Below are positions 1 through 9,594 of a stretch of 64,000 nt of DNA, piece after piece. This stretch comes from Halalkalibacter urbisdiaboli (GTDB taxonomy: Bacteria > Bacillota > Bacilli > Bacillales > Bacillaceae_D), in the NCBI RefSeq assembly GCF_002156385.1, contig NZ_MVJM01000001.1, positions 638,861-702,860 on the forward strand, in the 5' to 3' direction. Position numbers and translations under genes: made by a program. A model generated the notes under the pieces. The model ran no database searches. It worked only from the letters and a program-made list of their open reading frames with translations, and was not told the DNA's origin. Positions within the stretch are counted from its first letter, which is position 1. Every line of letters starts with the position of its first letter.

Positions 1-470
1 TTATTTGCATTGGCCTTGACGTGCGTTGAATCAATGAAGGCAATCTCTGGATTAACGAATCCCTTGTCCATTGCATTCCGAAGAATGCGGTAAAAGATCT
101 GTTCAAACACATCACTTTCCCGGAATCTGCGAGCATAATTCTTTCCGAACGTAGAAAAGTGAGGGATTTTATCCTCGAATCCAAATCCTAAAAACCATCG
201 ATAAGCCACATTAGTTTCAATCTCTTTGATGGTCTGACGCATCGACCGAATGCCAAAGATATATTGAATAAAGACCATTTTCACTAAAACAACTGGATCG
301 ATACTAGGACGTCCTTTGTCGGAAGAATAAAGATCTTTCACCAAATCATAGATGAAATCAAATTCCATAGAGTGATCCAATTTACGAACAAGATGGTCTT
401 CTGGAACTAGCTTTTCAATCCAAACCATCTCCATTTGCATCCGCTTATCTTCCAACTTTTTTGACATCAT
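1..470 (-). CDS. IS1182-family DDE transposase, N-terminal part
   Basis: This reading frame opens with ATG at 470 (a second ATG follows at 467) and runs open to the window edge, giving about 156 residues of a protein that continues to the left. The start reads MMSKKLEDKRMQMEMVWIEK. Residues around 17-90 resemble the N-terminal transposase domain of IS5/IS1182-type elements (DUF772). The visible part ends in FIDSTHVKANANK, which fits the first catalytic Asp block of IS1182 transposases. The enzyme would catalyse cut-and-paste movement of its own element. Whether it is intact cannot be judged because the catalytic core and C-terminus are missing. No frameshift is seen in the visible part. Confidence 0.8.
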   Translation of the reverse strand, partial: MMSKKLEDKRMQMEMVWIEKLVPEDHLVRKLDHSMEFDFIYDLVKDLYSSDKGRPSIDPVVLVKMVFIQYIFGIRSMRQTIKEIETNVAYRWFLGFGFEDKIPHFSTFGKNYARRFRESDVFEQIFYRILRNAMDKGFVNPEIAFIDSTHVKANAN

Positions 471-530
471 TCCCCATTCACCCCAGTCTTGTTTTCATTC
501 ATATTATAGAAAAAAATCTGTAAACTGTCT
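1..530 (-). mobile_element. IS1182-type insertion sequence, cut by window edge
   Basis: The left edge holds the 5' part of a transposase gene on the minus strand plus a short non-coding end. Its outer limit is not certain. A plausible boundary is near 511-530, where AT-rich sequence ending in CTGTAAACTGTCT stops and unrelated sequence begins. The other end lies outside the window, so terminal inverted repeats and target duplication cannot be verified. The element lies downstream of holA. Confidence 0.7.
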
Positions 531-598
531 CCTATTTGCTTCGTATGAAGGATGGTTGAAGAGTAAGGGGATTCTCATGTCTCCTCTAAAAAAGCGGA

Positions 599-702
599 CG
601 GGATGGGAGGGCCGACTCCTGCAGGAGGAAGGGCAGGTGGAAATCCATCGGCGGAGCCGGTTAGTTCCACGCCCGCCTGCGGAAAGCGTGCCCCCCATCC
701 CG
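599..702. repeat. GC-rich imperfect palindromic element
   Basis: This block of about 104 bp is much richer in G+C than its surroundings. It is closed by the inverted pair CGGGATGGG (599-607) and CCCATCCCG (694-702). Inside it lie further short complementary pieces, such as GGTGGAA against TTCCACG and a near-palindrome TCCTGCAGGA. It lies between the insertion sequence and the holA terminator and has no credible gene. It looks like a dispersed, structure-forming intergenic repeat. No second copy is seen in this window. Confidence 0.5.
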
Positions 703-749
703 GGAGCGGATTCGAAGCGACTAATCATGGCAACCCCCTCTCTAATCAC

Positions 750-811
750 AAAAAAGCCTGTCGACGCGAGACTTTGTCGACAGGCTGAACGACTCCTTCA
801 TAGGAGTCGTT
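750..811 (-). terminator. Tandem hairpins; rho-independent terminator of holA
   Basis: Two hairpins follow the holA stop. The first pairs AACGACTCCT (788-797) with AGGAGTCGTT (802-811). The second pairs AGCCTGTCGAC (755-765) with GTCGACAGGCT (776-786) and, read on the minus strand, runs into a T tract (the complement of 750-755). The second is a classic intrinsic terminator for minus-strand transcription. Confidence 0.85.
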
Positions 812-812
812 T

Positions 813-1832
813 TTATGTTGATAACCTCATCAAAAAGAGCTCAACGGCAAGGACCTTATCCATTGTCCCCCTCTTTATGGCATAGTCCGTCTCAGCTGCT
901 TGATTAAGTATGTATAGTAATCTTTTCTCATCAAAATGTTGAATCTGTGCACTTGCCAACTTCACCACATATGGATGCAACTTCAACTGAGCTGCCATTT
1001 GTTTTTGTGAATAGGCCCTTCTCGTCATTTCTTTAACCTGATAATAAATCCTAAATTGGCGAGCCAATAAAGCCAAAATTTTAAGAGGGTCTTCCTTTTG
1101 CTTTAATAAATCATGATAAATAACTAAGGCTTTGTCTAATTTTTTCTTCACGACCAAATTAATTAGTTCAAAAACATCTTGCTCCAACGTTTTTGATACG
1201 AGTAGCTCGACCATGGTTTCATCCACAACGCCACCCTCGCCTGCATAAAGTGAGAGCTTATCAATTTCAGAAGAAAGTAAAAGTAAATTGGTTCCTTGCC
1301 TTTCTAGTAAACGCTCCTTTCCTGCTTCTGTGAAACGTATCTGCTTTAAATTAGCTTGCTCCTCAATCCAAGCTTCTGTCATCTTTTCATCAAAAGGATT
1401 TGCTTCAACCACAACGGTTTGCTTCTTTAATTGCTTTGTTAATTTTTTTCTTTCGTCTAACTTTTCATAAGGAGCCAAAATAATAACAACTGATTCAGGA
1501 AGAGGATTATCTATATAACGTTCAAAGGAAGTTGAATCATGCTCAATTTTACTCTCGTTCCTTTGACTTGTAACTAAAAAAAAGTCCTTAATAATGACTA
1601 TTTTATTCCCTCCAAAAAAAGGTAATGTTTCTGCTTCTTCAGTTATGACTTCAAGAGGCGTTTCCATAAGACTAAATACATTCAAGTTTACTTCTGCTTC
1701 TTCACTTGTCATCGTTTTTTTAGTAATCGATTGGACTAGATCCTCCATCAGAAAGGTCTGAGTACCATATATAAAATAAACAGGTTCAATATTCCCTGCC
1801 TGTATTCTCTTTTTCACTTGTAAATAACTCAT
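813..1832 (-). CDS. holA: DNA polymerase III subunit delta (YqeN)
   Basis: HolA is the clamp-loader delta subunit, which opens the DnaN sliding clamp during replication. The protein from ATG 1832 has 339 residues, a normal length. The N-terminal signature PVYFIYGTQTFLMED matches the YqeN/HolA family, followed by the AAA+-like fold and a C-terminal collar domain ending in LAVELFLMRLST. ATG 1832 is preferred over ATG 1850 because GGAG lies 6 nt before it, while the upstream ATG has no ribosome site. The gene is followed by tandem hairpins and lies next to yqzM and comEC, as in Bacillus subtilis. Confidence 0.93.
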   Translation of the reverse strand: MSYLQVKKRIQAGNIEPVYFIYGTQTFLMEDLVQSITKKTMTSEEAEVNLNVFSLMETPLEVITEEAETLPFFGGNKIVIIKDFFLVTSQRNESKIEHDSTSFERYIDNPLPESVVIILAPYEKLDERKKLTKQLKKQTVVVEANPFDEKMTEAWIEEQANLKQIRFTEAGKERLLERQGTNLLLLSSEIDKLSLYAGEGGVVDETMVELLVSKTLEQDVFELINLVVKKKLDKALVIYHDLLKQKEDPLKILALLARQFRIYYQVKEMTRRAYSQKQMAAQLKLHPYVVKLASAQIQHFDEKRLLYILNQAAETDYAIKRGTMDKVLAVELFLMRLST

Positions 1833-2209
1833 ATTAATCTCCACATCCATACGTTTGTCTTTTTATCACTCAAGTATAGCTTAGTTAAATAATAGCCATC
1901 TGACAAGAATGAATTGGAGAAAGGGGCCTAGTCACCAGAAATATACCAGACCCCCATTTATGATAAACGTCATGAAACGAGACCCCGGGTATTCCCGTTC
2001 ATAACGATAACCATGACCGCCATGTATTAGTTATAGTATCCTATGCATGTTTGAACTATAGGTGACAACTCTTTACAATGGTGTCAAGAACTTTTTAACC
2101 CATTACAATTTTTTGAACAAACGAAAAAATGACAGGACTGGCTTGTTAAATCGTCTAGCTTTTTCAAAACGCATCACGTATACTAAAGATTGTTAAGGAG
2201 GGGTGCCAG
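1833..2209. other. Intergenic region between holA and yqzM
   Basis: About 375 bp separate the divergent holA and yqzM genes. No convincing open frame, RNA gene or riboswitch is visible. A TATACT at 2179-2184 could be a -10 element for yqzM, but no good -35 lies at the right distance. The stretch 1930-2030 is unusually rich in short C and G runs and is unexplained. Confidence 0.5.
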
Positions 2210-2347
2210 ATGAATCATTACGAAAAAGATGTGCAATGCAAACGAAATGACGCCATCGATTCTGGTGTTGCCTTTGTCGTTTCTTTTGGTTTTTTTGCCT
2301 TTATTTTCATCATCGCTTCATTAGTTGACGTATTTGGAAGCATGTAA
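2210..2347 (+). CDS. yqzM: YqzM family small membrane protein
   Basis: This 45-residue peptide starts at ATG 2210 behind AAGGAGG (2195-2201). The N-terminal half, ending in KRNDAIDSG, is hydrophilic. The second half (VAFVVSFGFFAFIFIIASLV) is one membrane-spanning helix. The sequence and the position between comEC and holA match B. subtilis YqzM, whose function is not known. The gene is opposite in orientation to both neighbours and is followed by a bidirectional terminator shared with comEC. Confidence 0.9.
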   Translation: MNHYEKDVQCKRNDAIDSGVAFVVSFGFFAFIFIIASLVDVFGSM

Positions 2348-2371
2348 CCAATTGAAAGACTTTAGGTATAA

Positions 2372-2407
2372 AAGCAGGATGAGCGTTTATCGTTCATCCT
2401 GCTTTTT
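2372..2407. terminator. Bidirectional terminator between yqzM and comEC
   Basis: AAGCAGGATGA (2372-2382) pairs with TCATCCTGCTT (2394-2404) around an 11-nt loop and is followed by TTTTT on the plus strand. It ends yqzM and may also end comEC from the other side. Confidence 0.85.
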
Positions 2408-2410
2408 CTG

Positions 2411-4753
2411 CTACTTAGTTGAGTAGATCTTTAATCGCTTCTTTTTTAGTTTTAATTGTACGGCTCCTACTTTGTCTGTCCGCAAAATCACTATCCCTCT
2501 TTCTTCAAGTTCATGAATAACTTCTGGGTGTGGATGACCAAAACGGTTGTTCCTCCCAGCTGAAATAAGGGTCAGTTGCGGCTCAAGAGAATCGATAAAC
2601 CAATCGTTTGATGAAGTCCGACTACCATGATGACCTGCTTTTAATACGTCAACTTTAAGACTCGGATAATTTAGCATGAGCTTTTTCTCTCCTTCTTCTT
2701 CCAAGTCGCCAGTAAATAACCAATTAATCCCCTCAATTTCTGCAAACACAACGATAGAACGATTATTTAACCCTTGCTCTTGACCTTGAGGAGCTAAAAT
2801 TGCAAAATGATTATTTCCTACGGTCCATGAGTCCCCTTTTCTAACGAAAGAGATATCGGTACCTGTTAAGTAAAACGACTTGAGGAGAGCTTTTTCAACT
2901 TCCCCCTCTACTGCCCCCGTAGCGTAAAGAATTTGTTTTACTTCAACCTCATCTACTAAGGCTGAAGCCCCACCAATATGGTCGTAATGTCCATGGGTTA
3001 AAATCAATTTGTCAACTTTACGAATGCCGCGAGCTTTCAAATATGGAAGTACCACATCTTCTCCAACTTCAAACCTGTTTTTTTTCTGGCGCCATTTATC
3101 CTCTTCAAATCGGACAATCCCCCCGGTATCAATAATATATACGTGTCTTCTGTGAGGTAGCTCGATCACAAAGCTATCTCCTTGGCCAACGTCTAACATC
3201 GTAATAATAGCCTGTTGCTGAAAATAAGGAGTGATACATTGCATAAATAAAACAACTAGAAAAATTGAACTTCCTTTTATCCACCAGCCTTTCTTACCAC
3301 TCTCCCAACAAAAGAACCCCCATCCAATTGCCAAATAATAACCAATCATTTGTATAAGTGACGGCTTTCCCAATACGATACTAGATGACTTATGTTCAAT
3401 GAGTAACAGTCCTTTATGTACAATTGGAATAATGTTTGACAGCACCCATAAAGGTGGATTAAACTCCGCGAAAAAGGAAAACATTAGAGAAAGAAAGCAG
3501 AGGGGAAGAATCAAAAGGCTAATAAAGGGGATATATATCAAGTTTAAAGGTAGACTTACTAGTGACCATTCATAAAAATGAAATAACAATAATGGGAAAG
3601 ACAGGATTTGGGCGATGAAGGTTACAGCAACTAACTTCACAAACGGTGTTGTGTAACACTTTTGTATTTTTGCTGAAGACACTAATAATCCAAATGATAT
3701 TAAAAAGGAAAGCTGAAATCCTAGTTGAAAAAGAGCGTATGGAGAAATAGCTACATACACCAAAAACACTGTGTAAATCCCTGTTAACGGCGAAATACTC
3801 AAACGAAAGCGTAGACAAATAAGCACGACAATACTCATAGAAACTGCACGAATAACAGAAGGGGAACCACCGGTAATCATCGCATATAGAGGTAAAAGAA
3901 TGATTAAAACATCCATCGCTCGCTCCCTCGTTAAACCGATGCGAATACATACATAATAGCTAGCTGCCACAATCATACCTACATGAAGACCAGATATTGC
4001 TAGTAAATGGATAACCCCGAGTTGTTGATATGCATGTAGCACTTCTTGTTCTATATAGCCTCTTTCACCAAAGAGCAAAGCGTTCATCAAGCCTGATAAC
4101 GTATTGTCAACCCGCTCATCTAAACGTTCTAACTGTTGCTTTCTCCACTGTTCTAAGCTATAAACATTTGTTTTATGGGTTACACAAGGGAATGAAGAGG
4201 TTTGCGGAGTTAATATCCAATGGATTTTTTGCTCATATAAATAACGCTCATAATCGAATTGATAAAAATTGGTAGGGGGAGTAGGTGATTGGAGTGAGCC
4301 TTTTATGTTGCAAAACGCTCCAGGTTCTAGAGCACGTAAAAGCTCTTGGTCTTTTTGCGTTTCTATAAATGAGTGAACTTGTACATATTCGCCTGTTCTA
4401 GTTATAAATTTAGCTGAAAACGAGTCTCCGTCAATTTTTGGAATAGACACAATGGTTCCAGCTATATTTTGTTCACCCTCATTCAAGGAAGTCTGGTTAT
4501 AAAATTCCGTTAAACAACCGATTACAAAATAGAAGGAGAAGGTACAAAAGATAATTAGTAAAATGGTGCGATAGTGGATTCGGTTAAGAAGGCTGATGAG
4601 AAGGAGACAGAAAAAAGCTAGAAAAAACGGGATACTCGGACCCCTAATCGAGAAGGAAATACCGAGTATCGCTGAAACAACAAGATACGGACCATAATTA
4701 AACACGTTCTTTATTTTCCGGTAAAGAGTATAGTGCACGAGCTTTCTCAGCAA
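2411..4753 (-). CDS. comEC: ComEC/Rec2 DNA internalization channel
   Basis: ComEC is the membrane channel through which single-stranded DNA enters the cell during transformation. The 780-residue protein begins with several membrane segments (about residues 20-70, DUF4131 region), then the Competence domain with many helices (about 210-500). A C-terminal metallo-beta-lactamase-like domain begins near residue 515 and carries LDVGQGDS and the metal motif THGHYDH around residue 587. This domain is thought to degrade the non-transported strand. The start overlaps the end of comEB by 56 bp, which suggests translational coupling. All core motifs look intact. Confidence 0.95.
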   Translation of the reverse strand: MLRKLVHYTLYRKIKNVFNYGPYLVVSAILGISFSIRGPSIPFFLAFFCLLLISLLNRIHYRTILLIIFCTFSFYFVIGCLTEFYNQTSLNEGEQNIAGTIVSIPKIDGDSFSAKFITRTGEYVQVHSFIETQKDQELLRALEPGAFCNIKGSLQSPTPPTNFYQFDYERYLYEQKIHWILTPQTSSFPCVTHKTNVYSLEQWRKQQLERLDERVDNTLSGLMNALLFGERGYIEQEVLHAYQQLGVIHLLAISGLHVGMIVAASYYVCIRIGLTRERAMDVLIILLPLYAMITGGSPSVIRAVSMSIVVLICLRFRLSISPLTGIYTVFLVYVAISPYALFQLGFQLSFLISFGLLVSSAKIQKCYTTPFVKLVAVTFIAQILSFPLLLFHFYEWSLVSLPLNLIYIPFISLLILPLCFLSLMFSFFAEFNPPLWVLSNIIPIVHKGLLLIEHKSSSIVLGKPSLIQMIGYYLAIGWGFFCWESGKKGWWIKGSSIFLVVLFMQCITPYFQQQAIITMLDVGQGDSFVIELPHRRHVYIIDTGGIVRFEEDKWRQKKNRFEVGEDVVLPYLKARGIRKVDKLILTHGHYDHIGGASALVDEVEVKQILYATGAVEGEVEKALLKSFYLTGTDISFVRKGDSWTVGNNHFAILAPQGQEQGLNNRSIVVFAEIEGINWLFTGDLEEEGEKKLMLNYPSLKVDVLKAGHHGSRTSSNDWFIDSLEPQLTLISAGRNNRFGHPHPEVIHELEERGIVILRTDKVGAVQLKLKKKRLKIYSTK

Positions 4754-5282
4754 GTAAATCTACTGTTTCTTTACTTACACCGGCCTCTTCTAAGTGATTT
4801 AATAAAACCTTCGTAAACTCTTTCTTTTCCTTATCTTGCTGTTCAAACATCAGCGCTTCTAGTTCAACTTGTACTACTGCAATGTTTGCCTTTTGAAATA
4901 ATTCAATCGCATATGGATGATTCTTATAATCCTTCGCATAGAAGACCTGCTTGATACCACTTTGAATAATCGCTTTTGCACAATTCAAACACGGAAAATG
5001 GGTAACATATATTTCCGCACCGTCTGTCGGGACTCCAAACTTTGCGCATTGCAATAAAGCATTAACTTCAGCATGGATTGTCCGTATACAATGATTATCG
5101 ACTACATAACAGCCTTCATCAATGCAATGGTCCCCTCCTGATACCGAACCGTTATAGCCTCCCGCGATAATTCTTTTATCTCTTACAATCGTTGCCCCGA
5201 CCATTAAACGAGTACAAGTACTACGAAGGGATAGAAGATGGCTCTGCGCCATAAAATATTGATTCCAAGATATACGATCCAT
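4698..5282 (-). CDS. comEB: ComE operon protein 2, dCMP deaminase-like
   Basis: This 194-residue zinc-dependent cytidine/deoxycytidylate deaminase has both family motifs: HAEVNALLQ, with the zinc His and catalytic Glu, and PCLNCAKAI, with the zinc Cys pair. ComEB is encoded in the competence operon of Bacillus; dCMP deaminase turns dCMP into dUMP. The start ATG 5282 gives MDRISWNQYF, typical for the family. The gene overlaps comEC. Unlike in B. subtilis, it is separated from comEA by a metY-like gene. Confidence 0.93.
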   Translation of the reverse strand: MDRISWNQYFMAQSHLLSLRSTCTRLMVGATIVRDKRIIAGGYNGSVSGGDHCIDEGCYVVDNHCIRTIHAEVNALLQCAKFGVPTDGAEIYVTHFPCLNCAKAIIQSGIKQVFYAKDYKNHPYAIELFQKANIAVVQVELEALMFEQQDKEKKEFTKVLLNHLEEAGVSKETVDLLAEKARALYSLPENKERV

Positions 5283-5380
5283 TTCTTTTCATCCTCAATT
5301 CTTATTACTTTTAACTCTAGTTTAGATAATGAGGGCAAGCTAGGTCAATGAATTGTTTCTAATTGAAAAATAGTTGCTTA

Positions 5381-6694
<1,314 letters not shown>

Positions 6695-6750
6695 TTATAA
6701 CATTTTATATCATAACAGAATTTTCGGAATCTTTACATTATATTTTACAG

Positions 6751-7419
6751 TTAATTCACTTTGATTTTATCTTTTAATTGTTCAAAGGACTTTGGGCCAA
6801 TCCCTGATACTTGTAAGAGCTCCTCCACTCCCTTAAAATCTCCATGTTCTTGTCGATGTGAGATAATTGCAGCGGCCTTCGACGGGCCTATTCCGGGTAG
6901 CGTTTCTAATTCGCTTTGAGTTGCTTTATTTAAAGAGATTTTCGCATCTCCCGTTTCTTGTTTCGACTCAATTGTTGAAATGACCGTTTTTTCCTCACCT
7001 ATCTTTGGAACATAAATCAACATTTCGTCTACTAACACACTTGCTAAATTTATTTGTAATTCATCCGCCTCCTCTAAAAAGCCACCAGCCTCCTCCACTG
7101 CTTCAAATACACGACTTCCGGGAGATAAATAATAAACTCCTGGTTTTTTTACAGCTCCTTTAATATCAACAACAAGCAAGGTTTCTTGGGTTTCTTGGGT
7201 TTCTTGGGTTTCTTGAGTTTCTTGAGTTTCTTGGGTTTCTTCAAAAGCGTTTCTCTCTTCCATTCCCTCCTGTTCAACTTCCTCTAAAAACAGTAAAGCT
7301 TGTTCCTCGCTTTCTTTCTTTGAGTAGTTGCCAAAACTCAGAAACAACACTACACTAACTAGGAGTACACTAATCCCTAACAGAGTCACGAGAATGCGTT
7401 CTCGTTTCGAATAGTTCAT
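6751..7419 (-). CDS. comEA: ComEA, membrane-anchored DNA receptor for competence
   Basis: ComEA binds double-stranded DNA at the cell surface and delivers it to ComEC. The 222-residue protein has a short cytoplasmic N-terminus, one membrane helix (about residues 10-29), an acidic flexible stretch containing six tandem ETQ-type triplets (about 60-80), an SLBB-type domain (VDIKGAVKKPGVYYL), and a C-terminal double helix-hairpin-helix DNA-binding domain (LNKATQSELETLPGIG, LLQVSGIG). All parts are present. The repeat tract in the linker is made of 9-bp DNA units and could vary in length. comER is divergent on the other side, with a DUF2533 gene between. Confidence 0.95.
   Translation of the reverse strand: MNYSKRERILVTLLGISVLLVSVVLFLSFGNYSKKESEEQALLFLEEVEQEGMEERNAFEETQETQETQETQETQETQETLLVVDIKGAVKKPGVYYLSPGSRVFEAVEEAGGFLEEADELQINLASVLVDEMLIYVPKIGEEKTVISTIESKQETGDAKISLNKATQSELETLPGIGPSKAAAIISHRQEHGDFKGVEELLQVSGIGPKSFEQLKDKIKVN
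7181..7243 (-). repeat. 9-bp tandem codon repeat in comEA
   Basis: Six consecutive units of GTTTCTTGG or GTTTCTTGA occupy 7181-7234, followed by a degenerate seventh unit to 7243. On the coding strand they read CCAAGAAAC or TCAAGAAAC and encode repeated Gln-Glu-Thr in the linker between the membrane helix and the extracellular domains. A change in copy number keeps the reading frame. Confidence 0.9.
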
Positions 7420-7464
7420 TTTGACTCACTCCAATATTTTCAAATAAGAAAGGGGACTTCACCT

Positions 7465-7716
7465 ATGAGTGTCCATTTACAAATCGCAGAACAAGTAAAA
7501 AATCATCGCCAAGCACAAAAAGAGTTTCTTAAATTAGATGCTGTACGAGAACAAATCATTGACCAATTGCTACAACAGGCTAGCGTGTCTGAGGATATCT
7601 CCGTCCAGCAATTGAATGCTGTAACGAAGCAAATGAATCAAATTGCTTCAAAGTTTCAATTTCCACTTCGAAAAGAAGTAACAAAAGAAATGGTTCTTTC
7701 CTTCGCGAAAAAATAA
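7465..7716 (+). CDS. DUF2533 family protein (YpbS-like)
   Basis: This 83-residue hydrophilic protein starts at ATG 7465 with AAAGGGG about 10 nt upstream. It has no membrane segment or signal peptide and is predicted to be mostly helical. The conserved-looking stretch NAVTKQMNQIASK followed by RKEVTKEMVLSFAKK resembles the DUF2533 (YpbS) family of Bacillus, whose function is unknown. It lies between comEA (divergent) and comER (same direction). The family call is from memory and moderately secure. Confidence 0.65.
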   Translation: MSVHLQIAEQVKNHRQAQKEFLKLDAVREQIIDQLLQQASVSEDISVQQLNAVTKQMNQIASKFQFPLRKEVTKEMVLSFAKK

Positions 7717-7814
7717 TCCGACATTTCTATACATATTCTTCCTCTTTGATTCATACGTATAGTCACAGTGATGTTTTAATAAGGAGTTATAGTATGAAGA
7801 AGGAGGGAGAGCCT

Positions 7815-8642
7815 GTGAAAATCGGGATAATTGGTACGGGGAGTATGGGCACGATTTTACTTGAATCCTTTATTGATTCCGGAGCTATCCAAGAAAACCA
7901 AGTGTTCGTTACAAATCGAACCTATGAGAAAGCACGCAAGCTTCAAGAACGATTTCCAACAATTAATATTGAGGAAAATCCTATTGATGTGATTCAAAAA
8001 ACAAACATCGCCTTTCTTTGTGTGAAACCTTTGCAGTTTCCAGAGGTCATTGACCAAATTGCTCCCGTTTGTTCAGCTGACAAAATGATTGTTTCAATCA
8101 CAAGCCCGATTGCTGTTCAGCAAATTGAAGACCAGGTTGATTGTAAAGTTGCAAGGGCGATTCCAAGTATATTAAACCGAGCGCATGCTGGTTCATCGCT
8201 CCTAAGCTTTGGAGAACGTTGTTCAAAAGCGGACCGTGAATTACTGACATCCTTAATGTCTTCCATTTCAGAGCCGTTAGTCATTGAAGAGAACATCACT
8301 CGCGTTTCGTCTGATATTGTTAGTTGTGGTCCGGCCTTTTTTAGCTATCTCATTCAGCAATTTATCGATGGAGCTGTGCGCCAAACGAAAATTACTAATG
8401 AAGAAGCAACCTTTCTAGCAACAAACATGATGATTGGTATGGGTAAACTATTAGAAAAAGGACATTATACATTACCTACTTTACAAGAGCGTGTTTGTGT
8501 TCCTGGAGGAATTACAGGTGAGGGAATAAAAGTACTTGAGGAAGAAGTTGGTTTAATGTTCGATCACCTCTTTCAGCAAACGCATGCGAAATACGAGCAT
8601 GAGCGAGTAAAAATTCTACAACACTTAATGAAACAACCATGA
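7815..8642 (+). CDS. comER: ComER, late competence protein, pyrroline-5-carboxylate reductase-like
   Basis: The 275-residue protein has an N-terminal Rossmann motif (IGIIGTGSMG) and the overall layout of ProC-type pyrroline-5-carboxylate reductases, including the C-terminal GGITGEGIK region. It closely resembles B. subtilis ComER, which lies divergent from comEA and has been linked to sporulation and biofilm control rather than proline synthesis. The start is GTG 7815, behind AAGGAGGGAG. The open frame extends upstream to 7746, but those residues do not fit the family. The enzyme activity is inferred only. Confidence 0.92.
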   Translation: MKIGIIGTGSMGTILLESFIDSGAIQENQVFVTNRTYEKARKLQERFPTINIEENPIDVIQKTNIAFLCVKPLQFPEVIDQIAPVCSADKMIVSITSPIAVQQIEDQVDCKVARAIPSILNRAHAGSSLLSFGERCSKADRELLTSLMSSISEPLVIEENITRVSSDIVSCGPAFFSYLIQQFIDGAVRQTKITNEEATFLATNMMIGMGKLLEKGHYTLPTLQERVCVPGGITGEGIKVLEEEVGLMFDHLFQQTHAKYEHERVKILQHLMKQP

Positions 8643-8644
8643 AA

Positions 8645-8699
8645 GGGGCTATCCCAAAAGCAAAAAGAATGCTAGGCAATGGTTCCCTTCGTTAGCCCC
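8645..8699. repeat. Hairpin-forming intergenic sequence after comER
   Basis: GGGGCTA (8645-8651) pairs with TAGCCCC (8693-8699) around a 41-nt loop. The next bases hold a second weak pair (CGATGA/TCATCG). It contains ATCCCAAAAG, which resembles the loop side of the terminator-like repeats at 8762 and 29921. Confidence 0.4.
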
Positions 8700-8761
8700 T
8701 TGCGATGAAAAACCCAATCATCGTAAGGCATTCAAAGATATAGAATTCTGCTCATTGCTTC

Positions 8762-8809
8762 GAGGGTGTCTCAAAAGGTCATAAACAGCCTTTCGGACAC
8801 CCTCTTTTT
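8762..8809 (+). terminator. Rho-independent terminator of comER
   Basis: GAGGGTGTC (8762-8770) pairs with GACACCCTC (8796-8804) and AAAGG pairs with CCTTT inside the stem. TTTTT follows on the plus strand. The arm sequence is closely related to that of the hairpin at 29921-29963, so it may be a dispersed repeat used as a terminator. Confidence 0.8.
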
Positions 8810-8842
8810 ATATTTTCTAACATTTTTTTACTTTTTTCAATC

Positions 8843-9592
8843 TTATTTATTCTTTTTTCTTGCTTTTATAAAAATTCGTTCACTCTCATCATGAGGTGGT
8901 TGTTCCGTAAAATCGGCTGAAATATTTTCAATTACAAATCCAGCATCTTCTAACCACGATTCATATGAACTAACCGGAAACGTCCGTTGTTTATGTAACT
9001 CATCATATCGATCGTAAAGTCCTGAATCATTTTGTACAAAAAATCGAAGCTCATGCTCAACGCTATTAGGGAACTCTCCTTCAAATGAAGTCCATATATA
9101 TGCAATATCCCCTCGATCATCTGCAAAAGTTTGCCCAATAAATCCATCATTGATTTTTGATATCGAGTGTACATCAAAAAGGAGAAGCCCATCTTTACTT
9201 AACTGCTCAGCAAAGCAATGAAATGCTCTTTTCACCTCATCTTCTGTCGTTAAATAATTTAATGAATCACAAAAAACCGTGACAACATCAAATTCTCCAA
9301 GTCGCGGCATCTTACTCATATTTTGTTGGATGAGAAGAGGAGTGTAACCGGCACGTTCACATTTTTCCTTAGCGACAACAAGCATATCAGCAGATAAATC
9401 AACACCCGTTACAGTTACTCCTTCATCTAATAACTTAAGTACTAATTCACCAGTACCACATCCAACATCTAAAAGGGAAAGTTCTTTCATTCGGTGAGGC
9501 CCTACTGAGTTTATAACAAAGCGTTTCCACTCATCATAGGGCGCTTCTTCCATTAATGAATCATATAATGTTGCAAATGCTAAATAATTCAT
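8843..9592 (-). CDS. yqeM: Class I SAM-dependent methyltransferase YqeM
   Basis: The 249-residue protein carries the SAM-binding motif LLDVGCGTGELVLKL near residue 40 and the acidic follow-on GVDLSADML. The start MNYLAFATLYDSLM matches YqeM of B. subtilis. The ATG at 9592 is chosen because GGAG lies 5 nt before it; the frame extends 8 codons further but without a good ribosome site. It ends the yqe operon, directly after cvfB (2-bp gap). The methylated substrate is not known. Confidence 0.88.
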   Translation of the reverse strand: MNYLAFATLYDSLMEEAPYDEWKRFVINSVGPHRMKELSLLDVGCGTGELVLKLLDEGVTVTGVDLSADMLVVAKEKCERAGYTPLLIQQNMSKMPRLGEFDVVTVFCDSLNYLTTEDEVKRAFHCFAEQLSKDGLLLFDVHSISKINDGFIGQTFADDRGDIAYIWTSFEGEFPNSVEHELRFFVQNDSGLYDRYDELHKQRTFPVSSYESWLEDAGFVIENISADFTEQPPHDESERIFIKARKKNK

Positions 9593-9594
9593 CG

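Noticed and set aside
504-885. Open frames on both strands between the IS end and holA
   Set aside because: They run through the GC-rich palindromic element and terminator hairpins, have low-complexity composition, and lack ribosome sites.
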